This document shows positions 1 through 13,119 of a stretch of DNA of 64,000 bases, one piece after another. The DNA is from Anastrepha obliqua. Lineage: Eukaryota; Arthropoda; Insecta; Diptera; Tephritidae. The DNA lies in the NCBI RefSeq assembly GCF_027943255.1, contig NC_072894.1, forward strand, positions 136,019,601 through 136,083,600. Reading direction: 5' to 3'. Position 1 is the stretch's first letter, and each line of letters begins with the position of its first letter. The position numbers and the translations under genes are program-made. Under the pieces are notes generated by a model. That model saw only the letters and a program-made list of their open reading frames with translations. It had not been told where the DNA came from and did no database searches.

Positions 1-2780
1 TAGACTTAATCATTTGAAACTTTAGGGTCCTTTAAAAATGAAACTGATCTGATAATCAAAGACTGAGTACACAGAATTACTAAATAAAATCTTTGGTTTG
101 ACATGCACATAAAATTTTTACTGAATAACTTTTACTGTAGCATAGTGTAGTAAATAAAAACTGAAAGGTTATGCGAAAATTAGTACTTAATTGGAAAATT
201 TAATATTGAATCCACCATTAAGAAACAAAAGCATTTTTATATTTGCTGAGGGAAAAAAGAATCTGTTAGTTTTGGGTAAAATTTTTGCGTAAATGGTTAA
301 AAACTGTTCTTTAGTCGATCTTTAGCTCCTAAGTGGTGCGACGACGATTAACATGCCGGTCAACTTCAATTATTACTGTGATTTGTATCGCCTTTTTCGT
401 CGACTAACCGGCCTGTGCGAGGTCAGAATCAAAAATGCCTGAACGGAATCTATGAAATCAAAATTGCACATAATTGGTTGTTACAGTATCGACATCAAAG
501 ACATCATTCAATATTTCAGTGGACTGGCATTTATGAAAAAAAAAACCTGTAAAATGCCCCGAAGTTTCCCCTTGTCGACTTCTATAGTTAACACCCTGTA
601 AGTCACAATTAAATGGAACAAATAAAAAACATCAATATAATTTTCTTTTAGAGTGAAATGTTACCTTGGAAACGAGCATAAATTTGAAATTTTTTTATCA
701 ATACTTTGCAAGATATCGAGCACTACAGCCATCTACGAAGAAAGTAATGAATTAGTTTTTCTCCAAATTAATATTAAATCGACTTAAAGCTACTATAGTA
801 TGAGACCACCGATATGCACTGCCATTATTACGAGGCCCACTACAGGAAGTATTTTTGAAGTACTTCGTACTCTAACCCATTCATACTCTCAAAGTTGGAG
901 TTTTGGCGTCTAATTGCCGTATTCTCGATTGTGAAGCTATTTCATTCCATACAGCAAATTTTGTCTTTGAATATATGTTTCATGTGGCTTTTCTGAGCCT
1001 GGAATCAACCGACGGGTAATAGTGCACGAATCTACTCCCCCATAAGCAAGCCGCTCAGAAGGCAGCATGAAATTCTAGGCTCATCCTCTTGTGAGACAAA
1101 TCAAGCCATCCTAACACCTGTCAGTGTGCCACTTATATGCGCATGTACACAAGTACAACTTGACTCTTTGATGCTTAACTTCCGTGTTCATTAATTAGCC
1201 AGATGTTCCTGTTTCTTGCTGTGTATCCTACTACTAACACCATCTAAAGTTTCTTTGAAAGTCTGCCACTTTTCCTCCTTGTCATCGGCATAATCTCAAG
1301 CAGCTTTGTAGTGTGCATTCATGCGCCTTGCATGACGCCTACTAATCCATTAAGGCGCCCCTTGAGCAGCTCACTGATACTCAATGAAATTTCCGAATTA
1401 GGCAACTTTTCTTACTTTCTTTATATTTTTCTTGCTTCAGCAAATGTCAGCGTTTTATACAATGTTTGATCAGCAGCTGGATGACCGGATGACATATGCA
1501 CATACATGGATATTGATCGAACGACACTGCATATGTATGTGTGTGTATAGTGTGTGATGGCAACAAAAGTGCATAAGTGCAATGACAACAACAATAGTAG
1601 GTGTGCAACAACAAAAGATTACCCAACATTGACTTAAGTCATTACCCCACTCATCTGCCAAATTGCACTTCAGTTTTGTTCGATTTGAGCGAAACCAGCG
1701 GCGCCAACAACAACATTGCTGGTGTATAGTAGTTGTATTAGTAGTAGTAGCTGCAAACAACCGTAAGCAACTTTGCCTTTGCCTTTGTCAGCTGTACTGG
1801 CGTGTCAATGCTGCTGTCATTTAGCATTGTTCAATAGCATTACTAATAACAATAGCAACAAAAATGGTGATGATAATGGAAGCTTGCATATATGCATGAG
1901 CCAGTGAGCCAGCTGAGCTTGAGGATTTGTGCTGATGTTTCTGCTTGCAAGTAATTTACTTGAAAGGTTGTGCTGTGTGTTTAAGTACATTTCGACGTAT
2001 ATGTGTGTAAGTGCGACGCACATTTCAAGTGTCATCGATCTATTGAAGACACAGGCATATAAAAGCATACAAATAATGTAGCTGTGGCGTGCAAGCATTC
2101 ACACAAACACACACACAAATATATATATGTATATATCTCGACACTCTCTCTCATGCACCCTTACATCCGCTTACATGCATATGCATGAGCTGTACTGCGC
2201 TGCCTCCGCAGTGCCTGCTTCTGTTTGCTCTTGTCTTCCTGACTCGACTTGACTTGACTTGACTTGCAAGTCATTGCTTAGCTTCTTAGCTCATTGAAAA
2301 TCTTTTGTTCCCTCATATATTTTGCTATGCGTGTGTTTATTGTCTTCAGTACTCTTTTGTTTCTGTTGTAGATGTTGGTAATTTCCTGTTAAAATTGTAA
2401 AGCGCTTGTATTAATGAAATTATTGCGATAATGTCTGGCCAAGTAATGGATAATTTAAATTCTTGCAACTCATTCGACATTTATTGTGCAGCCAGTTATT
2501 GACATTTGTCCGACACGTCTCGAAGGAATTTTCATATTGGGGTCCTTTGTGGCATTTGTGAGCCCACACATTGTTGTTAGCTTAAAGTTGAACTACCAAA
2601 GGCTATTATGCGAGAGATGATTAGGAAAATATTTGAAATAATTTCAATGAAAATATTTTAAGATACAATAAAAGTTTTTGAAAGTGCAAAATTAATTCGG
2701 GTAACAGTTGGATGAGTGTTTCATATGGTATTTGCTATAGAATGCTAATAAATGCTATCTTTATCTGCAAGAACATATTT
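1..2780. other. Non-coding AT-rich stretch
   Basis: No gene or recognisable mobile element. Open frames here are short, low-complexity and differ between frames without protein-like composition. A CA/TA microsatellite lies at 2101-2137, followed by a short CT run. CAA/CTG-rich patches near 1560-1760 are typical of dipteran intergenic or intronic DNA. Confidence 0.6.
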
Positions 2781-2794
2781 GGCAAAAAATGTTT

Positions 2795-3240
2795 TTGACT
2801 TATGGCAATGAAAGAGCAGATGCAAGGAGAGCCTCTGAGCTTGACCATCAGCGAATGAGAGCATTCCTCTAAATGGAGTATACATTGCTATTGACTTGAG
2901 CGTAATTGCAGATAGCAATAGCAGGTGGTCTCTGATTACTAACTGCCGGATCTCAAAAATGCTCTGGCCAAAACTGAATTTTAAAAGGACAAAAATGTCT
3001 GCTTGGATTCAATAGATCAACTAGCAACGTTCTTATAGGCGTTATAACGAGACATTGCACTATTGGCTCCCTAGCCAGTAGAATGGGTGTACCTCACTAT
3101 GACTCCTTTAGAAACTGTGGAGATGAAGAAGAAATTTACTAGGTGCAATACCTCCTCTGCGGATTACCTGCACTTCAAAAAGGACGTGCCAAATATTTTG
3201 AAGTTAGCAAAATCTCTCACTGGAGAGACCATTTACCTTC
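2795..3240 (+). pseudogene. Jockey-like LINE ORF2 C-terminal remnant
   Basis: Broken end of a non-LTR retrotransposon polyprotein. In shifting frames it shows the end of RNase H (GNERADA, 2804-2824), then a LWPKL/KRTK-type segment (about 2925-3000), then a degraded zinc-knuckle-like tail in which HLLC-type residues appear as YLLCGLPALQKGR (about 3148-3190). This order (RNase H end, WPK segment, Cys/His tail) is that of jockey-clade ORF2 proteins. Several stops and frameshifts, no upstream RT and no intact frame mean it is a dead, 5'-truncated copy. Recognition rests on motif order, not on an alignment. The exact clade is uncertain. Confidence 0.6.
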
Positions 3241-3259
3241 TTAAAAATATGATTTAAGC

Positions 3260-5950
3260 ATCTTAGTTAGGGGATGGACATCAAATGCAGGTAACACAGT
3301 AGGCCTTAGAGAAACCGAGTGGCTTGTATTAGACAAGCAACCTGGCTAAACTAACATAGCCTATGTGGTAAACTATGTGTGTATTTTTTAAATTTGTTAT
3401 ATGATACTTATCCATAACTTATCCATGTATGTATTCTGAGAATCTCTTTGGAATTTTGAAATCTCTTAAATGTAAGAAGAACGGTTAGCATGCCAGAGAA
3501 TACTTTCTTACATTGCCTGTCTCTGAATATTTTCAAAGATCTTACGAATTTTCATTTCTATAGCAAAGATTTAAAAATAAATTAAGACTTCCCATACAGC
3601 ATTTTAAAGTATGCTATCTCAATCATACTCATTGTTGCTACTGCATTCCGCATACTCCATATCTCACCCATCCTCGTCAAGCACTTCCAGCACAAACGCC
3701 CGCTGGTATGCCACGCAATTGCAAGTATGAGCTGCTCAGTGCAAACGAATATATCATTGGAATTAACATTTTCAATTCGTACAAATGAAAATGAGCTTAA
3801 TACAGCCACCATCATCACCGCCATCATCATCCCCATCGCAGCCGCACAAAACGCATGTCAACAGTTATTGAATATTAAAGCAGCTTTTTGGGGCGCAAAA
3901 TTCGATGACGGCATATAAAGCGCATGTGGGCGCAGAAATGAAGGTAGGACTAGCGCAAAAACAGGAAAATGGAAAATGGTTGCAGTTAGCGAAAAGAAAA
4001 TGAAAATGAATGCGCTGCGTACGTACTTAGTAAATCACCTGTTTGGATGATAACGACAATGGCAGAAACAACAAGTTAAAGTGAAATGAATTGAAAATGT
4101 GAAATGTGAATGCGTTCGGCCGTAAACGCGTGAATGCGCCGAACACCGCAAACGGCGTAAAGCATGTCAGGCCATGGTGGCACTAAATGTCCCGCCAACC
4201 TATGCATTTGGTGTAGGCACACGCACCCACCCACACAATCACTCAAAATACTTCTATTTGTACCAATGTTTGCAATGATATGCAATCGAGCGCATTATAA
4301 TTGAGCCACGGCATGATGATGTTGTGGCACTGCTAGCGCATAGCACGGAGATGCATGCATGTATGCAGATGCGCTTTGGCGCTCATGGACTATGCTGTAT
4401 CAAGGGAGCTTCCATGGCGACATACGCTTCATATTAAGCGCGTCGAACGCTGCTACATGCACATGCACTCATTTGTTGCCCCGCCTACCACACTGCCGCC
4501 GCCTACTATGACGACAATTGTTGCACTTAACATTCACCATCAAAGTTGTCATTACCGTTTGGCATACACAAACAATAGCACACGCACACGCGCGGACATA
4601 CACAATTTCACTGCAGTTTACCATTGCCTTCGTTGCCATTGTCGTACGCATCATCACCAGCATCAGTTTCATGATTACTACGATGATCAACATCATCGGT
4701 ATCGTCATCTCATGGCAACATTGGTGTCATTTATTTATTGTTGCTGCTACTGTTGGTGTTCTTGTTGCCATTGTTATTGTTGCCATTTTTGCTGTTATTG
4801 TTGTTGTCAACTTGGTTTCCACACTTTTCGGTTGCCTTTCACTATCGCTGCATACCCCTATCATTCTCTCTCAAGGGGGAGGCTGAATTTACTTTCATTG
4901 TAATTGCGCAAAGGATTTACATACTTGAAACAGGTGGGATATCATTTCGATAAAGCATTCGCGTTTGTTGGCTGATATGCAAGAACTGCTTACTACTGCA
5001 CTTAATTATAATCGTTATTACTATTTTTGCAGAGTTTTCTTTTGTTCAATGCTTAATCGACTTAAAGTAGATAAAGAAAAATATATTTTAATGCACTTAA
5101 AACGATCTCGGGCTCTCTTGCCTCTCTATTCTCCATTTTTCCTAAAAGATGTTTAACAATACAACCGTATCACTGAATCCAACGTTCTACGAAAAAGTGA
5201 TCACTAAGCTCGCAAAAAAATTCGTTTATTTTTTCATTATATTTAAGTTGAATATCCCAATACTAGTTTGTTTTATACAAACTCAATATAAATTGCTGGT
5301 TACTTTTGAATATTTTGTAACTAGTCGCAATGAAAATTTAATAAAAAAAGAAAAAACTAAGTTCACATGACTACTTCTTAAGTTCAAATGCATAGGGTGG
5401 ACTAGCTGCGTCCATTTGTGGTGCCATTTCATATAATTTTCAAAGAATTTGTTACAACCAAGGCACATTAAACAAGTAGCAGCTGAGGGTTTGCAATTTT
5501 CCTTCGGTCTTCCTTTGGTCTTATAATTGCTAAATCTTTTATAAGTTACTCGGAGAAGTCAATCTTTGTTTATAGATTTTGACACTCTATCGTTCAAGGG
5601 CAAACCAAAAAAAAAAAAAAAATACATTGCTCCTGTTACATTAGATCTATCCTCTGATTTTCGTAGTCGGAGAAAAGTTTGGATCAAAATTCATTTTTAG
5701 TTTATGTGATTCATTTTTTTTATTTTGTAGTGTATAAAAATATGGTAAATCAATGAAATAATATGCGTTAAATAATTATAGCACAGGGATTTATTGATAA
5801 AGTTTGACAATTTACTTGCGTCCTCTTTAACATCAATAGACTTTTAATGAAAATGTAATTCATTTTACTATACTCGTATAATCATATTCATTATTAGCTC
5901 TACAGTCGTGTACAAATCATTGCTTACTCAAGTATTGTTCGCCACTATCA
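3260..5950. other. Non-coding stretch
   Basis: No supported gene. The 182-codon plus-strand frame at 4355-4903 and its neighbours arise from His- and Cys-rich readings of CAA/TTG-type repeats (a TTGTTG-rich patch at about 4735-4820) and look like chance frames. A short poly-A run lies near 5607-5622. Confidence 0.55.
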
Positions 5951-5964
5951 TTCCTCCACCACTA

Positions 5965-6420
5965 CTTTCCAGTTTGTGATATCCATTTTCCGCAGGTTGC
6001 TTGGGACTTCATCAACCCAACGTTTGTTTAGTCACCCTCGACCTCTCTGCGTCCAAAGCGTCGAGGTCGTTATTGTATCTTATCCGATATCTTATCTTGC
6101 CGAAAGGGATCATATATTGTTCGCAGCATATTTCCTTCAAAACTCAGTATTTGGTCTATGTCTGTTATTTTAAGTACCAATACCTCGCTGCTGTATGCTA
6201 ATATGGGTCTTACAGACATTTTATGCGTTGCCATCTCACGTCTGCATCTTTATTTCCTGTGCTTACTCGCTCATTTGGTGCCACGGAATTATCAGAATTA
6301 CTTGAAATGAAGAGACTTTAGTATTTAAATTTGTCGACTCTATGAATGCATACGCCATCGACTTCAGTATGTACACCATCATTCGGTTTCTTTGAGAAGT
6401 GCGTATGTTGCGATTCCTCT
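5965..6420 (-). pseudogene. LINE reverse transcriptase C-terminal remnant
   Basis: The minus strand encodes, in broken frames, the region after the RT palm of a non-LTR retrotransposon. From high to low coordinates: a NDGVHTEVDGV-like stretch followed by RVDKFKY (as in VTT..DGV..ERV..FKYLG of such elements), then VRPILAYSSEVL (as in LIPTLLYGSEAW), then RIRYNNDLDAL (about 6080), and finally VDEVPSNLRKMDI near 5970-6010. The order and spacing match the RT end plus the GRPRLRW/DEV tail of LINE families common in flies. Stop codons and frameshifts show it is non-functional. The family is not resolved. Confidence 0.6.
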
Positions 6421-6429
6421 GTGTCTGCA

Positions 6430-9150
6430 CGTAGACCCACTATACTATAAAGACCATGAAAAATCCAAATTTGAAAATTTTTACAAAGTTAAAAAATTCA
6501 ATAAATTTGCATCAGATTCTCAAACTTTTAGACTGGAGTTTTTAGAAAAACTCGAAATCAACTGTCTTATAGCCCATTGAATTTTCTGCTGAATAGTGTA
6601 AGTTTTAAGTAGCTGGAAACTGGTTCTCATTTGAAATTGTTTTTGTTCAAGGGTTTTGTTCATTTCCCCTTTTTAACGACTGCTCGAAACATTTTCATGT
6701 GGATGAAAATACCCAATACCGCCAGCAAACGATTTTTGAGCCTCTCCAAACTTTAATTTTTTATGCAAAAATCGAATGTATTATAAAACTGGATACTAGA
6801 CATTTTTACTAAAATTTTTTGAATAAAAAAATTTAAAATTTTTAATAAATTTTTCTGAATTTTTTTTTTAATGTGCTCATGATTTGGAACTTGGACTTAT
6901 ATGATTGTTATAGTAGAATGAACTATTTTGCATACAAAATTTAGTATAATTATTTTGAATAAACCCTTGTGCCCTGGTTACTTTAGGTTTGGTTGAGTTA
7001 TTAGTTAGGGAAATGGAGCCACCAATAGTTTTATTCTGCCTCTAAACGTCAAATTGATTTTTATAAGAATATTTTCCATGGCAGAAATTAGGAAAATGTT
7101 AGCATTTAAGTTAATAAAAATAATTTTTATTAAGAGATTTTCTTGTTATATTTAAGTTGCTTCTTAGTCATTTGTAAATATTTATGAGTTTGTCGCAATA
7201 AAGAAAAAAAAAAGAAATTTGTTTGAGAGTCACTGCAAAAAATCTGCAAAAAATTAAAAAAATTGACAATGACCACGGAATATTTGAGCGATCATCTTTC
7301 GGTATCTCAAGCACACGCATAAGTGCTGAACTGTCCCATTGAAAGTGCTTAACAAATCTTTGATTTAAAACTATAAAAAAATTAAAACTATAATTTTCTT
7401 TACAAAATGTCTTACTTTTTCAAAAAATTCAAGGCATCTTTCGCTGTTTTTTGGGGCATTTGAAGTACTCCAGAATTTTGCTGTCCTTGTCATTAGAAAG
7501 TCCTATTAACACACTGCGATTAGAATTAAATTTATTGGAATAGGAAAATATATTTAAAATATTTGAAAATAACTCTAAAGTAATACTTTTTTAAGCTAAA
7601 ATTTGGTTGTTTACTTCACGGAATCTGAAAATAGCAAAATTTGGCTTTCTAGTTTGGCGGCATTTTGTTAGGCCTTAGATGGACTCAGTGAAGAGGATGA
7701 AGATTTAAGTGATAACCGAGACGTTGCTTAAAAAGAAAGCTGCAATAATTCATGTCCGGGAATTATGAAAGCATAATCAGGGAAGCAGGTATTAAAAGAT
7801 TTTCATTAGCATCATTAAGCTCACGCTCTGAGTGGCATATACCTGTATACATAGCAGCTTCTTTTTTAAAATAATGTGGTAAAAAAAGACGAAAATAGCT
7901 ACTAACCTTCTTTTTAATGCTGGCAGTGCATTAATTTGCCCATCAATTGTTGTTTGAGGGTGTGTAAAAAGAGAGTAGATGGGTAGGACTTTTTACTCTG
8001 GGGGTGGGCGTGTGTAGGAGAATTCAAAGCTTATGGGTAGCCTACTCTGCTGAATTTTCTTCCTGTTCATGTTCATGTTTTTCTTCTTGTTCTCCTACAC
8101 TCTTTCCAATCCTGCGTATGTATGTATGTCATATAATCTTTTCTCTAGCTGCACTCAGCAAGAATTACTTTAATGAAAGAACTTTATAGTCTTAAATTAG
8201 TTATGAGCCCACTTGAATAGCTACTTGCCGCATATGACAATTGTTTTTGCTTTTGCTGGCTTTTCAACCATACTGTGCGGTAAGAAGCCTCCTACAGGTT
8301 CTACTTAGTTAATATAATCTGTATATAAACGAGCTGGTTTGTGTTAAAGTTTGCGTCTATGGTTAGAATTAGGTTTAAAGTAAGAAGCAGTAGCAGGCGA
8401 AGGCAGTGAGTAGCTGCAGGAAATCTATTGAAATTGCAACAAAAGCGTTGTGCGTATGTATGTATTTTTGTAAGTAGAGACAATGAAAAGCATTAAGGCG
8501 TAATTGAAATTTCATTGTGGCCACTTGTTGTTATTAACGATTTTGCCAAAGCTACTGCACTCGGGTGCACCATGCAACACAAAATTGGAAATGTTAAACT
8601 AAAGTTAACTTCTGAGGATATATTATCGCCTAATTTCCCTAATTAAACTAATTATTAAATATGCAATTATTTCTTTTACTTTCTCTAAATCAATTGACTT
8701 TTTTTGGATTTTTCATACATTACACAGTACAATAAAATAAGATAAAATATGCCAATAAATATTCTCTAACGTATAAGAAAGTTTACCACTGGTGCTAGAG
8801 GTAAATCGCACTTTCCTTATCTGGTATTCTCGTCATTTTTGTTCTAGAGATATGCACCGACAGGAAAAACTGTTTTGTGTAGGAGATTGAAATTCGGGAG
8901 TCTTAAAATTAAAACTTAGTAGTAAAAACTAACTCTTTTGCTTGCATGTTAGACAAATTTTATCTCGGATGTATTTCGAAAATGAAAAAAAAATTATATA
9001 AAATACTAGCATGCAAATAAAACGTCTTAATTCACTAGGAAAGTAGTACAAGTATCTGCTGACTAACCGCGTACGATTAGCAAAGTATTGTTTACAGAGT
9101 ACTTATTCGGTTATATCTCGAAAAGTTGTGGGAATCCTATCTTAAAACTT
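6430..9150. other. Non-coding stretch
   Basis: AT-rich sequence with no supported gene or repeat boundary. A short acidic reading at about 7676-7725 is mentioned only under rejected items. Poly-A and poly-T runs are common. Confidence 0.5.
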
Positions 9151-10010
9151 CCGGGATTACTGAGCATAATCTATGTTTTGTTTAAAACGGCAATAAAGAA
9201 TAAAAAAAAATTTGCCCTAAACAGTTTTAAACAAAAAATTATTTTATTCAAAAAAATTAATTTTCATTCCAAAAGTTTTCTTTAAGTCTATGTTTAGCTA
9301 AACACTTAAAAGAAAATCTATTAAAATGCTAAAAAGAATCATTGATCTTTCTTTTTAAAACACTCTATGTTTTTTCTAAAATGGCAATAAAAAAAATTTA
9401 CCGCAAACCGTTTTCAAGAAAAAATATAATTTTACTCAAAAAAAAAAAAACAAAAATAATACAATTTTCATCCAAAACGGGGTTTTCAGTATATTTTTTA
9501 CTAAAACCGTAAAAGAAAATTTATAAAGTTATTTAAAGAATAGAAGATATTTCTGTTTAAGAAACTCTGAATAAGTCTAGGTTTTTTTAATATGACAATA
9601 AAAAAATATAGAACATTTTTCTACACAAAATTTTCTACAAAAAATGTAACTTTTAACCAAAAAATATAATTTTTCTACAAAAAATGTAACTTGTACCCAA
9701 AAATTTATGATTTTTATCTAAAAAAAACTTCTTAGTCTAGTTTTTGCTCAACCCATAAAGAAAATTAATAAAAATGTTAAAAAGAATCGGGAATATTTTT
9801 CTTTAAACAACTCTGAATGACAAAAAAAATTAGTCCCAAAAAATTTTTTGAGCATCAAATTTTTTCTTGTAGTAATCCAATTTAGTAGTAATCCAATTTA
9901 TCCAATTTCCCTTGAAAAAATTTCTTTAAGTCTCTATTTTGCCAAAGCTTGCAAAGAAAATTTCTTAAAAATTAAAAAGAATTGAGAATATTTCTTTTTA
10001 AAAACTCTGT
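9150..10010. repeat. Degenerate ~200-bp AT-rich tandem repeat
   Basis: A block containing AAAAGAAT followed by ATTTCTTTTTAAAAAACTCTG-like sequence recurs at about 9331, 9533, 9780 and 9975. A (G)GCAATAAA or GACAATAAA motif trails it near 9189, 9383, 9593 and 9817. Spacing is 195-250 bp. Copies are strongly diverged, so this is an old satellite-like or segmentally duplicated array. No coding content is seen. Confidence 0.55.
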
Positions 10011-11293
10011 ACCAAAATTTTCAACTTTCAACTTCACTTCCTTTTACGCTCAAGCCTAGAATTAAAACAATGTTTCAAAGAATTGACGATGATGACCAAA
10101 ATACTTGGCATGGAATCGCACTTTTTATTTCAATACTAGTCCGCTGCCATTAAACTGGTGCCAAAACAGAATACAATGCAGGTGGCAACCACTGACCAAA
10201 ATCAACCGTAGGGGCAGGAAAACTGTCGTTCGTTAAATGCCAGAACTTAAAGTCAAAATGAGTGCAGAACTCGGAAAGCTTAAATGTGTTCAAGATGATT
10301 CTGCCGTCTGCATGAGAAAATCAGGCGATCAGCTATACTGCATGGGCGAAGAAGAGTCTTCGTCGCATTTATAAGTCTAGCAGCTGTGGTTACAATTTGG
10401 GGAGCTTATTTGCTTAGTGATTTTTTTATTTACTTACTTATTTTATTTTATTATTTTTTGTTTTTATTTTTTTTATATGCTAGAGTAATATGTTTGTTAA
10501 GTAGTGTAACAAAGCGTTTCCGTTCTGCTTACTTGCTATCGTAATATAAGTTTTTGCCACCCACAACTCACTGCACCTGACAATTAGTAGTCCTTTTCCT
10601 CTTCACCCTCCCTAAAACTGCAACACTTGTTATAATTGAAATTGATATTACCAGTCAAAAGCAGACATAAAATTAATTGTTACTCATACGGCGCGTTGCA
10701 CCAAAAGCCCGCATATTAAATAGCTGCAAGTACAACACACACAAAATTAACGAGAAATATCAAATATCCGAGTAATAATTCAACTTTCGTTGCCGCGTTA
10801 ATTTACTTCATTACTTTGGCAAATTAAACAGTTCGGAATTTATGCTTATTAGGCTGATGTTTTCTCTACTGCAATATTGCAGCTTTATTGCAACTTAAAT
10901 TCGTGAAGCGCACGCTCTCACATCACTTGTCATACCCTCACTTACTGAAACCCCCGCTTCACTTGCCTACCCTCTCCTGTTTCACTTGTTCGTGGTTTGG
11001 GGTTGTGGTTGGTTAGTTGATTGCTTGCAAATGGTCGACTGTGGTTTTTTGGTTAATAATATGTGCGGCGGGGGCTGGTGTGGTGAAAATATTCTCTTAG
11101 CATATATCCCTGATTGGTTTAGTACACAATGTTTGACCGCACGTGGTGAACATCATAAGTGGTTTAATTGAGATGTGCGTTGTACAGTAAATTTTCATTG
11201 GCTAATGATATATTCAGCGGTTGATACCAGCAACAGAAGGTAATATAAAATATTCTAAGATAATACTAAATAGTTACGTATAATTTTAAGAAC
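10010..11293. other. Non-coding stretch
   Basis: No supported gene. The 61-codon plus frame at 10986-11171 has no recognisable features. Sequence is AT-rich with poly-T near 10430-10480. Confidence 0.5.
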
Positions 11294-11630
11294 TAAAGTA
11301 AACGGCTGCCATAACCGAATGGGTTGGTGCGCGACTACCATTCGGAATTCACAGAGAGAACGTTGGTTTGAATCTCGGTGAAACTCCAAAACTAAGAAAA
11401 ACATTTTTCTAATAGCGGTCGCCCCTCGGCAGTCAATGGCAAACCTCCGAGTGTATTTCTGCCATGAAAAAGCTCCTCATAAAAATATCTACCGTTCGGA
11501 GTCGGCTTGAAACTGTAGGTCCCTCCATTTGTGGAACAACATCAAGACGCACACCACAAATAGGAGGAGGAGCTCGGCCAAACTCCCAAAAAGGGTGTAC
11601 GCGCCAATCATATATATATATAAAGTAAAC
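11294..11630 (+). mobile_element. tRNA-derived SINE, copy 1, with target duplication
   Basis: Element body is about 11304-11620, flanked by a perfect 10-bp direct repeat TAAAGTAAAC (11294-11303 and 11621-11630). The head is tRNA-like, with an A-box-like segment about 11319-11330 and a B-box-like GGTTTGAATCT at 11365-11375, so an internal RNA polymerase III promoter is likely. A non-tRNA body follows, with a core at about 11511-11582 shared with copy 2 at 14917-14984. The 3' end is a TA-repeat tail (11609-11620). It encodes no protein and would rely on a LINE for mobility. The 60-77 codon frames across it are chance frames. Confidence 0.85.
11365..11375 (+). promoter_or_regulatory. SINE B box (pol III internal promoter)
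   Basis: GGTTTGAATCT resembles the B-box consensus GGTTCRANNCC with one key change, C to T. It sits about 45 bp after the A-box-like segment, a usual tRNA-type spacing. Confidence 0.6.
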
Positions 11631-11639
11631 TGCAAATTT

Positions 11640-12610
11640 TTGTCTAGAATTTTCAAAAGTCTTCAATTATCTTCGGTTCTTAATAAAATTTTTATACATA
11701 CTTTTAATTTAGTGTTTTAGTAAAAGACACACTTTCTAATAAATTATTCTTGGAAAAAAAATTTAATTTTTTATTGTATAATTTTTTTTAGAATAAATGA
11801 CACTATAAACAATTTTTTTTTTTGGATTCAGATTTTTTCTTACTTAATTCTGACGTTTTCGTTAGTAGCTGGGACTATTCTCAGTATTCCTGAAATTTAC
11901 AGGCTTTTCACAAATGAAAATGCATTATTTTTCCAAATTTATTTTTATATATATGGTTATATATATTTATCGTTATAAAAAAAATGTAGGTATATAATGG
12001 TAAATACTACCAATCCTCACAAAATTTTTTTCCGAAAATTAAACGAAAAATTTTAAATTATAACATAACTACACATATAATACAAGTTTTTCAGAAATAA
12101 CAAAAAAAAATTTACCAAAAATTTTTAATGAACAAGTAAATATTTTTCCCAAAACTATTTTTTAAGTATATTTAGGTATCTTTATTAAAAAAAAAATATT
12201 AAAGAAATGTTAAATATTATACTACCCATTTTCAAAAAACAAAAAAAAAAAAAAAATTTTGTGAAAAATTAAAAAAAAAATTGAATAAAAAAAATAATTA
12301 TAATACAATTTACACGAGTTTTTCACAAATGAAAATAAAAAATTTAACCAGGATTTTTTATAAGAAAATATTTTTTTTCCCCAAACCATTTTTTTAGTAT
12401 GAAAATGTTAAATACCACCAAATTTCAGAAAAATTTTTACAAAACATTTTATTTTTATTTATTTTAATTAAAAATAAATTATATTATTTTAAAATTAAAT
12501 ATAAATATTATTATAATTATTACAAAATTAAATACAAATAACTATATAATTATAAATTTAAAAAAATTAAAAGTTAATGAACTTTAAAACCATTAAATTT
12601 TTATGAGGAG
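11640..12610. repeat. AT-rich block with degenerate repeated segments
   Basis: A TTTTTCACAAATGAAAAT-like segment recurs near 11905, 12085 (diverged) and 12313. The latter two are followed by AAAATATTTTT and CCCAAAACNATTTTTT-like sequence, giving a ~180-230 bp period. Poly-A and poly-T runs are extreme (for example 12240-12257). No coding content. Confidence 0.45.
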
Positions 12611-12612
12611 AT

Positions 12613-12792
12613 ATGAAGTTGTTGGTACATGAAAACGAGACATTTTTTCCAATGCGACACAATTTCTTCTACGTCCCTGTGATGTGGCACCCAAGTGAGG
12701 AGGAGTACTTTGTTGGGCTTTGTGAATACACAGTACGTCCTCTCCTGCCTTCAAGCTTAGAGCTCCCACCACAGAACTACGCTACAAGGTGA
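12613..12792 (+). CDS. Unidentified 59-codon short ORF
   Basis: An ATG-started frame of 59 codons ending in TGA. Its composition is more protein-like than the surrounding AT-rich sequence: aromatic- and proline-rich with few low-complexity runs, containing MRHNFFYVPVMW, SEEEYF and VRPLLPSSLELPPQ. I do not recognise the family. It ends 56 bp before a LINE RNase H remnant, so it may be part of an old retroelement, a transduced host exon or a chance frame. No signal peptide or obvious splice context is visible. It is listed because local GC and amino-acid make-up change abruptly here. Confidence 0.25.
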   Translation: MKLLVHENETFFPMRHNFFYVPVMWHPSEEEYFVGLCEYTVRPLLPSSLELPPQNYATR

Positions 12793-12839
12793 AGTGCTTC
12801 TATGATTAAGATTTTTGAGTCCTACGTACAAACTACGTT

Positions 12840-13115
12840 CAACTGTCCGACTAATGCGGGTCCCAGGACACAGGGGTAAAACAGGGAACGAAGTAGCAGA
12901 TGCATTGACAAGAGAGATTGCGGCCCCGCTTTTAGTAGGACCCGAGCCATTTCTTGCTATTGGACAACCATCATAGAGAAGCTCAGTAGTGAAGATCTTA
13001 AGCTAAGGGAGGTTAGCTGACACCAAACTAAGTGACTACGCCGAACGAAAGAGGTTTAGAAAACTTATATTAAGCTTAATAAGGGAACTGGATTTATATG
13101 AGGTACTTCAATGAG
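12840..13115 (+). pseudogene. LINE RNase H domain remnant
   Basis: Starting at 12848 one frame reads VPGHRGKTGNEVADALTRE, the conserved [W/R]VPGHxGxxGNExADxLAR end of the RNase H domain in jockey-like ORF2 proteins. It continues through GPEPFLAIG (about 12940-12962) to a stop at about 12975, with further coding-like sequence (IIEKLSSEDLKLRE) after a frameshift. RT and the start of RNase H are missing. The copy is dead and 5'-truncated. The VGPEP segment suggests a LINE family distinct from the one at 2795-3240. Confidence 0.7.
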
Positions 13116-13119
13116 TAGA

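Noticed and set aside
4355..4903. 182-codon plus-strand ORF
   Set aside because: His/Cys-rich low-complexity product of TTG/CAT-type repeats, with two other overlapping frames equally open.
7676..7770. Acidic reading LSEEDEDLSDNRD suggestive of a piggyBac transposase N-terminus
   Set aside because: Too short, quickly stopped, and without any conserved transposase residue.
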